A stretch of DNA of 21,560 nucleotides, from positions 1-21,560 of the forward strand of contig CALABZ010000449.1 in the NCBI GenBank assembly GCA_937888615.1, written 5' to 3'. A program made the translations under genes and the position numbers. The notes below the pieces were generated by a model. It worked only from the letters and a program-made list of their open reading frames with translations, had not been told where the DNA came from and ran no database searches. This stretch comes from an uncultured Lentisphaeria bacterium (GTDB lineage Bacteria > Verrucomicrobiota > Lentisphaeria > Victivallales > Victivallaceae). How positions within the stretch are numbered: the stretch's first letter is position 1; each line of letters starts with the position of its first letter. Of the stretch, positions 1-6,897 are shown piece by piece.

Positions 1-593
1 AGGATCAGGATGAAATAAAGTGCGATGAAAATCATCATCTGCCCCGTGAGCCAGAGCGGACGCAGCGCAAAATATCTGCCCGCCGCCCACAACAGGGCCA
101 GGAACAGAATATTGGCCAACAGGAAAAACAATGGCACGGCGAAATGAAGCTGCCATGCGTATGCCGGGAACAGCATCCGGGCGAAAGCACAGACCAGAAA
201 TACTGCCGAGGCGCAGACCGGGCATGGCACGGCCAACAGCAGCCAGCCGTTCGAATCGGCGGCGCCGGTTTTCTCGTCGTCACGGTGACAGAGCAGGCGG
301 ACGCCCCACGCCAGCAGGCCGAGGCAGAGCAACAGGTGGATCGCGGTCCCTGTCTGGAGGAACGCGGAGGAGTCTTTCGCAAAACGGAACAGGTCAAATT
401 TTTCCAGCACGATGAACGCGGCGGCGAACAGCAGCAGATAAGCGCCCCAGGTGACGGCGAGGAATACAGCGCGTTTCAACGCGGAACGGTACACGGAGAA
501 GAAATAATATTCCCCGACCGCCGTTTTGAAGGCGAAAATGCCCAGGGCCATTGCCAGTCCTGCCGCTATGCCGATCGATTCCGCCGGAAACAT
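1..593 (-). CDS. Multi-pass inner-membrane protein, partial (possible DUF2162-type predicted transporter)
   Basis: The reading frame starts at an ATG (complement of 591-593) behind an AGAGG ribosome binding site (complement of 601-605). It stays open for 197 codons to the window edge, so the C-terminus is missing. The product begins MFPAESIGIA and is strongly hydrophobic, with likely membrane segments near residues 5-23, 42-62, 84-102, 116-138, 148-171 and 184-197. A Pro-Cys-Pro-Val-Cys motif lies at 123-127, at the start of the fourth segment. A short first helix with a charged loop and a PCPVC-like motif recall the DUF2162 'predicted transporter' family, but this is from memory and not secure. 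The gene is divergent from the IclR regulator and shares a 202-bp intergenic region with it, so joint control is possible. The membrane topology is clear; the function is unknown. Confidence 0.72.
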   Translation of the reverse strand, partial: MFPAESIGIAAGLAMALGIFAFKTAVGEYYFFSVYRSALKRAVFLAVTWGAYLLLFAAAFIVLEKFDLFRFAKDSSAFLQTGTAIHLLLCLGLLAWGVRLLCHRDDEKTGAADSNGWLLLAVPCPVCASAVFLVCAFARMLFPAYAWQLHFAVPLFFLLANILFLALLWAAGRYFALRPLWLTGQMMIFIALYFILI

Positions 594-622
594 GGTTATT
601 CCTCTGGTTGTTTATTACGTTT

Positions 623-635
623 TTACAAAATGTAA
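623..635. promoter_or_regulatory. Inverted repeat TTACA-AAA-TGTAA in the divergent intergenic region
   Basis: A perfect 5-bp inverted repeat with a 3-bp centre sits in an AT-rich stretch, 30-42 bp upstream of the minus-strand membrane protein gene. Its size suits a dimeric regulator, and the neighbouring IclR protein would be the obvious candidate. Binding is inferred only. Short palindromes arise by chance in AT-rich DNA. Confidence 0.3.
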
Positions 636-737
636 TAATATAATAGCGAAACGGACTTTAACAACCGCGATAAGGAACTTTATTCGGTTGAATTGCATTC
701 CCTGCCGTGAAAATGGGGGAATTGACCGGTTCCCATA

Positions 738-766
738 TTGACAAACGGAGGATTTGGCTGTATTAT
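738..766 (+). promoter_or_regulatory. Sigma-70-type promoter of the IclR regulator
   Basis: A perfect -35 box TTGACA (738-743) is followed by a 17-bp spacer and the -10 box TATTAT (761-766, five of six consensus bases). Transcription would start near 773, giving a leader of about 23 nt that contains the AAAGGA ribosome binding site at 781-786 for the ATG at 796. The downstream enzymes lack a promoter this good, so it may drive the whole unit to the terminator at 6783. Confidence 0.75.
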
Positions 767-795
767 ATTCACATATAAACAAAGGATGTTCAAAT

Positions 796-1521
796 ATGAA
801 CAACAATATCCCGGCGGTCGAGAAAACGGTCGCCCTGCTTAATTATCTGTCCGACCGGCCGGAGGGCGCGACTCAGGCGCAGTTGAAAAAAGAACTGGGC
901 ATTTCCATGAGTACGGCCTACCGGATTCTGCAAACCCTGCTCGACAGTCATTGGGTGCGCAAGCGCGACGATGGCGTTTACCTGTTGGGGAGCGGGCTGC
1001 TGCCGATCCTGAACCGGTTCCGGGGCGGCACGAAAATGCTGGATCATTTTCAGTCCATCATCGACCTTATCGCCCGCGAACACGAGATCGCCTGCAAAAT
1101 TTCGGTCCGGCGCGGCGGCGAACAGTTGACGCTGATGCGTGCCGAGCCGGAAGCCCCGATCGCGTTGACCGGCAAGACAGGGTCGCGTTTTCCGGTGGTC
1201 GAGGGCGCGGCGCTGTTGTGCCGGGACGCGGAAGCACAGTTGTGCAAACTGCTGGCGGATTGCCCCGAGGGAATCCCGGAAAAGAAAGACCCGGAACTGC
1301 TTTACCGTAGCATTGAGGCCGTGCGCAGGGACGGTTATGTGGTGAACAGCAACAACCGCTGGCGGATCACGGCGCTGTCCGCGCCGGTCTGCAATGTGGA
1401 TGGTTCGGTTTTCGCGGTGCTGACGTTTATTATTCCGGACCCGCCCGCGCAGGAATTGTCCGCCCTCGGCGGGTTGCTGAAAGATTCCGCCCGCGAGTGT
1501 GAAAAAAGCATGAATTGGTAA
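796..1521 (+). CDS. IclR-family transcriptional regulator
   Basis: This 241-residue protein has an N-terminal winged helix-turn-helix (about residues 5-65) with recognition helix around GISMSTAYRILQTL (35-48), the typical IclR pattern. A C-terminal IclR effector domain follows (about 80-240). ATG 796 is preferred over the upstream TTG at 754 because AAAGGA lies 9 nt before it, and the TTG lies upstream of the -10 box. IclR proteins bind small carboxylates and related metabolites; KdgR, which controls 2-keto-3-deoxygluconate use, belongs to this family. Given the mannonate-dehydratase-like gene downstream, control of sugar-acid breakdown is a reasonable inference. It lies directly upstream of, and in the same direction as, the GH38-UxuA-RraA-SDR genes. 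Confidence 0.92.
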   Translation: MNNNIPAVEKTVALLNYLSDRPEGATQAQLKKELGISMSTAYRILQTLLDSHWVRKRDDGVYLLGSGLLPILNRFRGGTKMLDHFQSIIDLIAREHEIACKISVRRGGEQLTLMRAEPEAPIALTGKTGSRFPVVEGAALLCRDAEAQLCKLLADCPEGIPEKKDPELLYRSIEAVRRDGYVVNSNNRWRITALSAPVCNVDGSVFAVLTFIIPDPPAQELSALGGLLKDSARECEKSMNW

Positions 1522-1530
1522 AATAATAAT

Positions 1531-1623
1531 ATGAAAAATAAAAATTCATTTGCCGCCGGGCGCTACCCGGAAGCGTGGACTTTGACCGACGAATGGAACA
1601 AGGAATGGGCCAACGACCGGTAA
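1531..1623 (+). CDS. Possible 30-residue small ORF or gene remnant
   Basis: An ATG 9 nt after the IclR stop opens 30 codons ending at TAA 1621. The product is rich in Trp, Asp and Glu (it ends EWNKEWANDR). From codon 8 the third positions are mostly G or C, like real genes here, although the DNA around it is AT-rich. That hints at true coding sequence or the leftover start of a longer gene. There is no clear Shine-Dalgarno sequence. A perfect 6-bp hairpin (ACGACC at 1613-1618, GGTCGT at 1625-1630) spans its stop codon but has no T tract, so it is not a standard terminator. No family is recognised, and it may be chance. Confidence 0.25.
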   Translation: MKNKNSFAAGRYPEAWTLTDEWNKEWANDR

Positions 1624-1686
1624 TGGTCGTAAACAGGATTCAATATTTGAGGATTCACCAGTGTTGAAAATGAAAGAAGGTAAATT

Positions 1687-4269
1687 ATGACAGCAAAGAC
1701 TCCCGTATATATTGTGCCGTTTTCGCATTTGGACCTTTTCTGGGCAGGTACTCGCGAGGAATGTCTCTCGCGTGGAATGCGTGTGATTCGGACCGCGCTC
1801 GACCTGCTCGAACGCTATCCGGAATACCGTTTTTTTGTGGAGAGCACCAACTTTCTGGAAGCTTTGCTCAACTGTTTCCCGGAAGACAAACCGCGTCTGA
1901 AATCATTTATTGACGAAGGACGCCTTGAGCTTATTCCGATGCGTTCCATCATTTATTCGCACCTGCCGTCGGGAGAGACCACGGTACGCAATCTTTTATA
2001 CGGCAAGGAATTCTGTATGGAGGAATTCGGGGTTGAGCCGCGGATCATGAGTTTGTCCGATATTCCCGGCGTTACGGCTCAATTGCCGCAAATTGCGGCC
2101 CAGGCCGGAATGAGCGAAATCATCCTTTCACGGGGGTTTCGGACTCATACCGACCATGTGCGCTGGACCGGACCGGACGGGACCGTGATCCGGGCTTATG
2201 ATCCGCTGCATTATGCGACGCTCTGCTGTACGGCGTCTTCCGAGGATTACCGGAAAATGACCGAGGCCGATGCCGTCAGCGAGGAATATATTGCCGCGGT
2301 CGATTATCCGCAGATCATCCATTGGGGTACGGACCTGTATATCCTCAACGAGGCCGTATTGCAGAATATCCTGCGGCGCAACCGGGAGGGGGGATGCCGG
2401 CCTTATCTGTTTTCGACGTTTCGGGAATTTTTTGACCGCAATCCGGATGTGCCGTACAAAGAGCTGACGGGGGAATTGCCCAGTACCTGGCCGCATATCG
2501 AAACGTCATGGCCGGATATCTGGCCGCTGGACGTGCCGGTCGAAAACGCCATGCTGAATGCAGAGTTTTTCGGCGCGTTGAACCTGCTGGCCGGATACCG
2601 CCGCGATTATCCCGCCGCCGCCATGAAGCAGGCCTGGCTGCGGCTGCTCGACTCCATGGACCACAATCAGGACGGCATCGGCGGTCCCGTGGCGGACCGG
2701 GATAAACTGAATCTGAAGCTTTCCGCCCGGATGACCGCCGAGCATTGTACCGAACATTTTCTACAGCGGATCGCCGCACGCACCACCGCGCCATGCGAAG
2801 GAGCCGCCCCGGTCGTGGTCTTCAATCCGCTGGCCTGGCGGCGCAGCGGACTGGTTACCGCCCATGTGGCCTGTTATGGCCGGACTTTTGCGACCTGTTT
2901 TAATGGTCACTTTATTTCCTGCGGGTATTACGACGAAAATGAACCATATCCGTTCCGACTGATTGACGCCGGTGGCAACGAAATTCCATTCAAGGTTGAA
3001 GAGCGCCTTTCCATGCTGACCGATACTTTTCTGCTTACGTTTCGGGCGGAGGATATCCCGGCGCTTGGCTGCGGCGTGTATTATTTGATTCCGGAGAAAC
3101 CGCGGGAGAATTTCGCATCTCCGTTTGTGATTGCGGACGACCGCGACCGCGACCGGAAGCTGGCGGCCCGTTATATCGGATTGGATTCCGTCGAGAATCA
3201 ATTCTTCCGGCTGGAAATTCACCGCCTGACCGGTGAACTTCAATTGACTGACCGGCGGACCGGACGAGTGCTTTTTGACCGAATGTCGATTCGGGCGCTT
3301 GAGGAAAAACGCGGCGAATACATTTATCAGATGGAGCTCACCGGGCGGGTGTTTCCGGCTTTGATCGACAGTATCGAGGTTATGGAAAACAACCCCGTAT
3401 ACTGCCGGGTCCGGATTGCCGGTTCAGTCTGCGGTATCCGCTTCGAACAGGATATCACGCTGCCGGCCGAAGAACCGGTCGTCGAAATCGAAAATACGGT
3501 GCATTGGGAAAAAGTCCGTTATGTTCGGCTGGAACAGACATTCCCGTTCGCTTCCGACGAAATCCCGGACATTGTTTATGGAACCCCGTTCGGACGGATT
3601 CGCTACCCGGAAACGATTTATCAAACGGCAAATTCGCCTGATCGGGAGTTCGAAAAGGAACCAACCTGTCGAATGCGGCTGGTCCGGGATTGGATTTCCG
3701 TGGCGGACAGCACCGGCGGAGCGGTGATCGGCTCGGACCATCGGATGTGGGAGATGGAGGGCAATTCTCTGAATTCCTGTATGATTCGCGGCATCGGCTG
3801 GACTTCCGGCGGCACCATTATCCGTGATGACGGTGCTCGTAAAGGAGTGGAGCGTCCGCCCGCCGGTGATTATACGTTCCGTTACCGTATCGCGCCATTC
3901 GGAGCAGGCGTTGCGCCGGACGGCCATGCCGGGTGGGAACTGAACCGCCCGATGATCTGTGCCGCCACGGCCGCCGGGGAACCCGCCGAAAATCCCGGAC
4001 TGGTTCTGCCGCCGATGCCGGATGTTACCGGCACTTCGCTGGTGCTTTCCTGTGTGAAACCATCGGGAGACGGCGCCGGGGCGATATTCCGTTTTTATGA
4101 AAGCGAGGGCCGCCCGGCGGAACTGCGGTTGCCGGAAAATTCGGACTATTTCTGGTTTTGCACGGATTTGTCGGAAGCAAACCCGGCCCGCCTGACCGGA
4201 AGTTCAGTGCCTTTCCGCAAATTCGAGATCAAAACTTTCTTGTTGCAGAGAAAGGGGGATCAGAGATGA
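1687..4269 (+). CDS. Glycoside hydrolase family 38-type alpha-mannosidase, cytoplasmic
   Basis: The 860-residue length suits GH38 retaining alpha-mannosidases, metal-dependent enzymes. The N-terminus carries the His-x-Asp metal motif in SHLDLFW (H14, D16). The likely nucleophile is D125 in LSDIPG, followed by AQLPQI, which matches the usual Asp followed by a Leu-Pro-Gln helix. A further metal-ligand motif is DHNQDG (H326, D329) at the start of the middle helical domain. Beta-sandwich domains fill about 375-860. There is no signal peptide, so the enzyme should be cytoplasmic. GAAGG (1676-1680) precedes the start. The stop overlaps the next gene's ATG (ATGA, 4266-4269), which suggests translational coupling. 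The nucleophile loop lacks the classical D-x-F-G-H form, so substrate could differ from simple mannosides. Family assignment is good; substrate is inferred. Confidence 0.85.
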   Translation: MTAKTPVYIVPFSHLDLFWAGTREECLSRGMRVIRTALDLLERYPEYRFFVESTNFLEALLNCFPEDKPRLKSFIDEGRLELIPMRSIIYSHLPSGETTVRNLLYGKEFCMEEFGVEPRIMSLSDIPGVTAQLPQIAAQAGMSEIILSRGFRTHTDHVRWTGPDGTVIRAYDPLHYATLCCTASSEDYRKMTEADAVSEEYIAAVDYPQIIHWGTDLYILNEAVLQNILRRNREGGCRPYLFSTFREFFDRNPDVPYKELTGELPSTWPHIETSWPDIWPLDVPVENAMLNAEFFGALNLLAGYRRDYPAAAMKQAWLRLLDSMDHNQDGIGGPVADRDKLNLKLSARMTAEHCTEHFLQRIAARTTAPCEGAAPVVVFNPLAWRRSGLVTAHVACYGRTFATCFNGHFISCGYYDENEPYPFRLIDAGGNEIPFKVEERLSMLTDTFLLTFRAEDIPALGCGVYYLIPEKPRENFASPFVIADDRDRDRKLAARYIGLDSVENQFFRLEIHRLTGELQLTDRRTGRVLFDRMSIRALEEKRGEYIYQMELTGRVFPALIDSIEVMENNPVYCRVRIAGSVCGIRFEQDITLPAEEPVVEIENTVHWEKVRYVRLEQTFPFASDEIPDIVYGTPFGRIRYPETIYQTANSPDREFEKEPTCRMRLVRDWISVADSTGGAVIGSDHRMWEMEGNSLNSCMIRGIGWTSGGTIIRDDGARKGVERPPAGDYTFRYRIAPFGAGVAPDGHAGWELNRPMICAATAAGEPAENPGLVLPPMPDVTGTSLVLSCVKPSGDGAGAIFRFYESEGRPAELRLPENSDYFWFCTDLSEANPARLTGSSVPFRKFEIKTFLLQRKGDQR

Positions 4270-5222
4270 AACTGGGATTGATGTTGCCGGCAAAGCCGGA
4301 TATCAAATGGAAACTGACTGTTCAGTCCGGGATTGAATACGCGGTCACCAAGGCCGCACCGGAGTTGAGCGGACTGTTGCCGCCGTGGGATTTCGAAGCG
4401 TTGCGGCAGGTTCATTCACGGTTTCGCGAAAACGGTTTGACGCTCTATGCGCTGGAGGGCGATCAGTTCGACATGAACCGGATCAAAATGGGCCTGCCCG
4501 GACGGGATGAGGATATCGACAGCTATCGCCGGATGTTGAAAAATATGGGACGGCTCGAAATCCCGTTGCTGTGTTATAATTTCATGGCGGGAATCGGCTG
4601 GTTTCGCAGCAGGATCGACCTGCCGGAGCGCGGCGGCGCCCTGACGTCGGGCTTCGATATCACGGACGTGAAAGACGAACCGTTGAAGATCACGGAGGAA
4701 CAACTCTGGGCTAATTATGAATATTTCCTGCGGGCCGTACTTCCGGCGGCCGAAGAGTCCGGGGTCCGAATGGGACTGCACCCCGATGATCCTCCGGTTT
4801 CTCCGTTGCTCGGATACAGCCGGATATTGACTTCGGCGGAGGCTTACCGCAGGGTGTTGAAAATATCGGATTCGCCATCGCATGGCATCACGTTCTGCCT
4901 GGCTACTTTTCGGACAATGGGCGAGGATGTGTTCGCGCTGCTGCGGGAACTCAGGGAGCGGATCGCATTTATCCATATACGGGATATCACCGGGGACAAA
5001 TACAAGTTCCGGGAGACGTTTCACGACAACGGACCGACCGACATGGCGGCGGTGTTCAGGACTTGCCGGGAACTCGGAATCGACGTGTTCCTGCGCCCGG
5101 ACCACACCCCGACTATGGCGGGCGAGGATAATGCCAGTCCCGGTTATGAAATGCAGGGAAACCTGCTGGCGATCGGCTATTTAAAAGGTTTAATGGAAGC
5201 ACTTGGCATCGCATATCAATAA
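4266..5222 (+). CDS. Mannonate dehydratase (UxuA) family protein
   Basis: This 318-residue TIM-barrel protein has UxuA landmarks in order: GLHPDDPP (170-177), GITFCLATF (207-215), IHIRD (236-240), RETFHDNGPTDM (249-260) and LRPDH (276-280), then GYEMQGNLLAIGYLKGL near the C-terminus. His, Asp and Arg in these motifs form the metal and substrate site in known UxuA enzymes, which dehydrate D-mannonate to 2-keto-3-deoxygluconate. It is shorter than enterobacterial UxuA (about 390 residues), lacking much of the insertion after the first strands. ATG 4266 is chosen because a G-rich AAGGGGGA site precedes it and it overlaps the GH38 stop. An open frame reaches back to 4158 inside the GH38 gene but has no support. 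The exact sugar acid is uncertain. Confidence 0.85.
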   Translation: MKLGLMLPAKPDIKWKLTVQSGIEYAVTKAAPELSGLLPPWDFEALRQVHSRFRENGLTLYALEGDQFDMNRIKMGLPGRDEDIDSYRRMLKNMGRLEIPLLCYNFMAGIGWFRSRIDLPERGGALTSGFDITDVKDEPLKITEEQLWANYEYFLRAVLPAAEESGVRMGLHPDDPPVSPLLGYSRILTSAEAYRRVLKISDSPSHGITFCLATFRTMGEDVFALLRELRERIAFIHIRDITGDKYKFRETFHDNGPTDMAAVFRTCRELGIDVFLRPDHTPTMAGEDNASPGYEMQGNLLAIGYLKGLMEALGIAYQ

Positions 5223-5241
5223 AAATCAGGAGGAAAGCAAT

Positions 5242-6000
5242 ATGCCGTCATTACAGGATATGAAAAAGACTTCGACGAAGGAAGCCGGGTTGATGGAGCT
5301 GGACCGGTTGATCGAAACCCGGGAACGCATTCCGTCGAATGAATTGCCGATCCCGGTCCGGGAACTCTGCGAACGTTACGAGAAACTCTACACCGGGTGC
5401 ATCAACGACGTGATGCGCGAACTTTGTCTGCTGGACCAGAATCTCCCCAGCGACATCATGCCGCTGCGCGACGAAATGGTCGTCTGCGGCGAGGCGTTCA
5501 CCGTCAAAAGTTCGCCGCAGGTGATGATTCGGGGCGAAATGACGTTCCGGGCTCAGATGCTGGACGACATGAAACCCGAGGGCGTGGTCGTATGGGACAC
5601 CTCCGAGGATACCGAAGGTTCGTTGTGGGGCGGCGTGATGACCGCCACCGCCATCGCCCGCAAGCTTCGCGGCGCGGTCATTGCCGGCGGTATCCGCGAC
5701 ACCAAACAGATCCTTGAACAGAACTTTCCCGTTTTCTACAAATACCGCACCAGCAACGGTTCGCTGGGCCGCTGCATGATCACCCATTATCAGGTACCGG
5801 TGAAAATCGGCAAAGTCACCGTCCGTCCCGGCGACATTATTTTCGGCGACATCGACGGCGTACTGTGCATTCCCCGCGAAATCGCCTACGACGTGTTGCT
5901 GCGCGCGGAGGGGATCGAACGCAACGAAAACGATATATTCTCCTGGGTTCGCCAGGGAGATTCCATCGAAGAAATCTTAAATAAAGGCGGATACTTCTAA
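5242..6000 (+). CDS. RraA-fold protein, likely 2-oxo-acid aldolase or decarboxylase
   Basis: This 252-residue protein belongs to the RraA/HMG-aldolase fold, often mislabelled dimethylmenaquinone methyltransferase. Visible core elements are GEAFTVKSS (83-91), a Gly-rich stretch GGVMTATAIARKLRGAVIAGG (130-150) leading into the active-site IRD (R152, D153), and GDIIFGDIDGVLCIP (197-211). In class II pyruvate aldolases of this fold the Arg binds the carboxylate and the Asp holds the metal. RNase-inhibiting RraA of E. coli is shorter (about 160 residues), and the extra 80-residue N-terminus and long C-terminal helix here fit the metabolic branch better. ATG 5242 follows AGGAGG by 8 nt. Context suggests cleavage of a 2-keto-3-deoxy sugar acid made by the preceding enzyme, which is inference. 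Confidence 0.82.
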   Translation: MPSLQDMKKTSTKEAGLMELDRLIETRERIPSNELPIPVRELCERYEKLYTGCINDVMRELCLLDQNLPSDIMPLRDEMVVCGEAFTVKSSPQVMIRGEMTFRAQMLDDMKPEGVVVWDTSEDTEGSLWGGVMTATAIARKLRGAVIAGGIRDTKQILEQNFPVFYKYRTSNGSLGRCMITHYQVPVKIGKVTVRPGDIIFGDIDGVLCIPREIAYDVLLRAEGIERNENDIFSWVRQGDSIEEILNKGGYF

Positions 6001-6057
6001 AATAGATGCAGGCATGATTTCGATTTGTCATGAATGAATAAAAGGGGAGAATGCGAT

Positions 6058-6741
6058 ATGGTTGATTTTCAATTAAATGGACGAACCGCGCTGGTGACCG
6101 GGTCCACCCGGGGGATCGGGCTGGCCGTCGCCGACACGTTGGAGCAGTACGGGGCGCGGGTCATCCGCCACAACAGCCGGATCGCCGACTTGAGTTCCAT
6201 TGAGGAGACCGCCCGGCTGTTGGCCGAGGCCGGAGCCGTCGATATCCTGGTGCTGAACGCCTCGTGCCAGCATTACCGCACGATGGAAGAAGCGTTCGAT
6301 GAAAAAGAGTTTGCGGAACAGGTGAATGTCAACCTGCGTTCAAGCTTCCAGCTTGTTCAGGGCGTGCTTCCCGGCATGAAAGAGCGGCGCTGGGGCAGGG
6401 TGCTCGCCATCGGCAGTATCAATCAGTGGAAACAATCGCCTCGGCTGGCGGTGTACGCCGCAACCAAGGCGGCGCTCTCCAATCTGATGCAGAACTGTGC
6501 GCGCGCTTACGCCGCCGACGGCATTACGTTCAACACGCTTGCCCCGGGGGTGATCGCCACCGACCGCAACCGCGATGCTCTGGCTGATCCCCTCACCGTC
6601 GAACGGCTGTTGAAGTCGATTCCGGCGCGACGCTTCGGAATGCCGGAGGACTGCGCGGGGGCGGCGCTGCTGCTTTGTTCGGAGGCGGGCGCGTATATTA
6701 CCGGCGCAGACATTCCGGTGACGGGAGGCATGCAGCTCTGA
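6058..6741 (+). CDS. Short-chain dehydrogenase/reductase (SDR)
   Basis: This 227-residue classical SDR has the cofactor motif TGSTRGIG (14-21), LNAS in place of NNAG (66-69), and catalytic S120, Y133 and K137 (YAATK). The C-terminus ends VTGGMQL, like many sugar and polyol dehydrogenases. ATG 6058 is chosen because AAGGGGAGA lies 7 nt upstream; the ATG at 6034 lacks a site. It is the last gene of the first unit, 57 bp after the RraA-like gene and 41 bp before a terminator. In this setting it may interconvert a keto-uronate and an aldonate (a fructuronate/mannonate step) and feed the UxuA-like enzyme. That role is inference; SDR substrate cannot be read from sequence. Confidence 0.88.
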   Translation: MVDFQLNGRTALVTGSTRGIGLAVADTLEQYGARVIRHNSRIADLSSIEETARLLAEAGAVDILVLNASCQHYRTMEEAFDEKEFAEQVNVNLRSSFQLVQGVLPGMKERRWGRVLAIGSINQWKQSPRLAVYAATKAALSNLMQNCARAYAADGITFNTLAPGVIATDRNRDALADPLTVERLLKSIPARRFGMPEDCAGAALLLCSEAGAYITGADIPVTGGMQL

Positions 6742-6765
6742 TTAAAGTTGTTTAATTCTAATATT

Positions 6766-6784
6766 TATAACAAAAGTATAACAA
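6766..6784. repeat. 19-bp repeat, copy 1 (TATAACAAAAGTATAACAA)
   Basis: This copy is identical to the one at 6879-6897. Internally it holds two TATAACAA units whose starts are 11 bp apart, about one helical turn. It sits 25 bp after the SDR stop and overlaps the first two bases of the terminator stem. It is probably an operator for the regulator encoded at 6898, forming a two-site arrangement with copy 2. Confidence 0.6.
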
Positions 6785-6808
6785 GCGGTCGGCATCGGTC
6801 GCTTTTTT
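6783..6808 (+). terminator. Rho-independent terminator after the SDR gene
   Basis: The 22 bases from 6783 to 6804 fold end to end: AAGCG pairs with CGCTT, and the inner part continues with G-U wobbles and C-G pairs, giving about a 10-pair stem with a tiny loop. Six T residues run from 6803 to 6808. It closes the first unit and separates it from the promoter of the next regulator. Confidence 0.7.
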
Positions 6809-6831
6809 ATTGATATTTACCCGATTGACTG

Positions 6832-6859
6832 TTGACTTTTTGTTGAAAATTGTTATCTT
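6832..6859 (+). promoter_or_regulatory. Probable promoter of the GntR/LacI-type regulator unit
   Basis: TTGACT (6832-6837; a second TTGACT begins at 6825) is followed, after 16 bp, by TATCTT (6854-6859). The start would be near 6866, about 30 nt before the ATG. Copy 2 of the 19-bp repeat would lie just downstream of the start site, where a bound repressor would block transcription. TTGTTAT at 6850-6856 is the inverse of the repeat's ATAACAA unit and lies inside the promoter. Confidence 0.5.
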
Positions 6860-6878
6860 ATTTATAGAGAACAATTTG

Positions 6879-6897
6879 TATAACAAAAGTATAACAA
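6879..6897. repeat. 19-bp repeat, copy 2, abutting the regulator start codon
   Basis: This is an exact second copy of the element at 6766-6784, 113 bp further on. It ends at the base before ATG 6898 and occupies the position where a Shine-Dalgarno sequence would be; no purine-rich site is visible. Autoregulation by the encoded regulator is the simplest reading. Confidence 0.65.

Noticed and set aside
35..397. A 120-codon minus-strand frame at the left edge
   Set aside because: It is a Cys/Arg/Ser-rich shadow of the true membrane-protein frame, which stays open from 593 to the window edge.
4158..4265. An upstream extension of the UxuA-family gene into the end of GH38
   Set aside because: ATG 4266 has its own ribosome binding site and begins at the first barrel strand; the extra 36 residues are GH38 codons read in another frame.
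6013..6032. A CATGA/TCATG inverted repeat between the RraA-like and SDR genes
   Set aside because: A 5-bp stem with a 10-base loop and no T tract is too weak to call a regulatory element.
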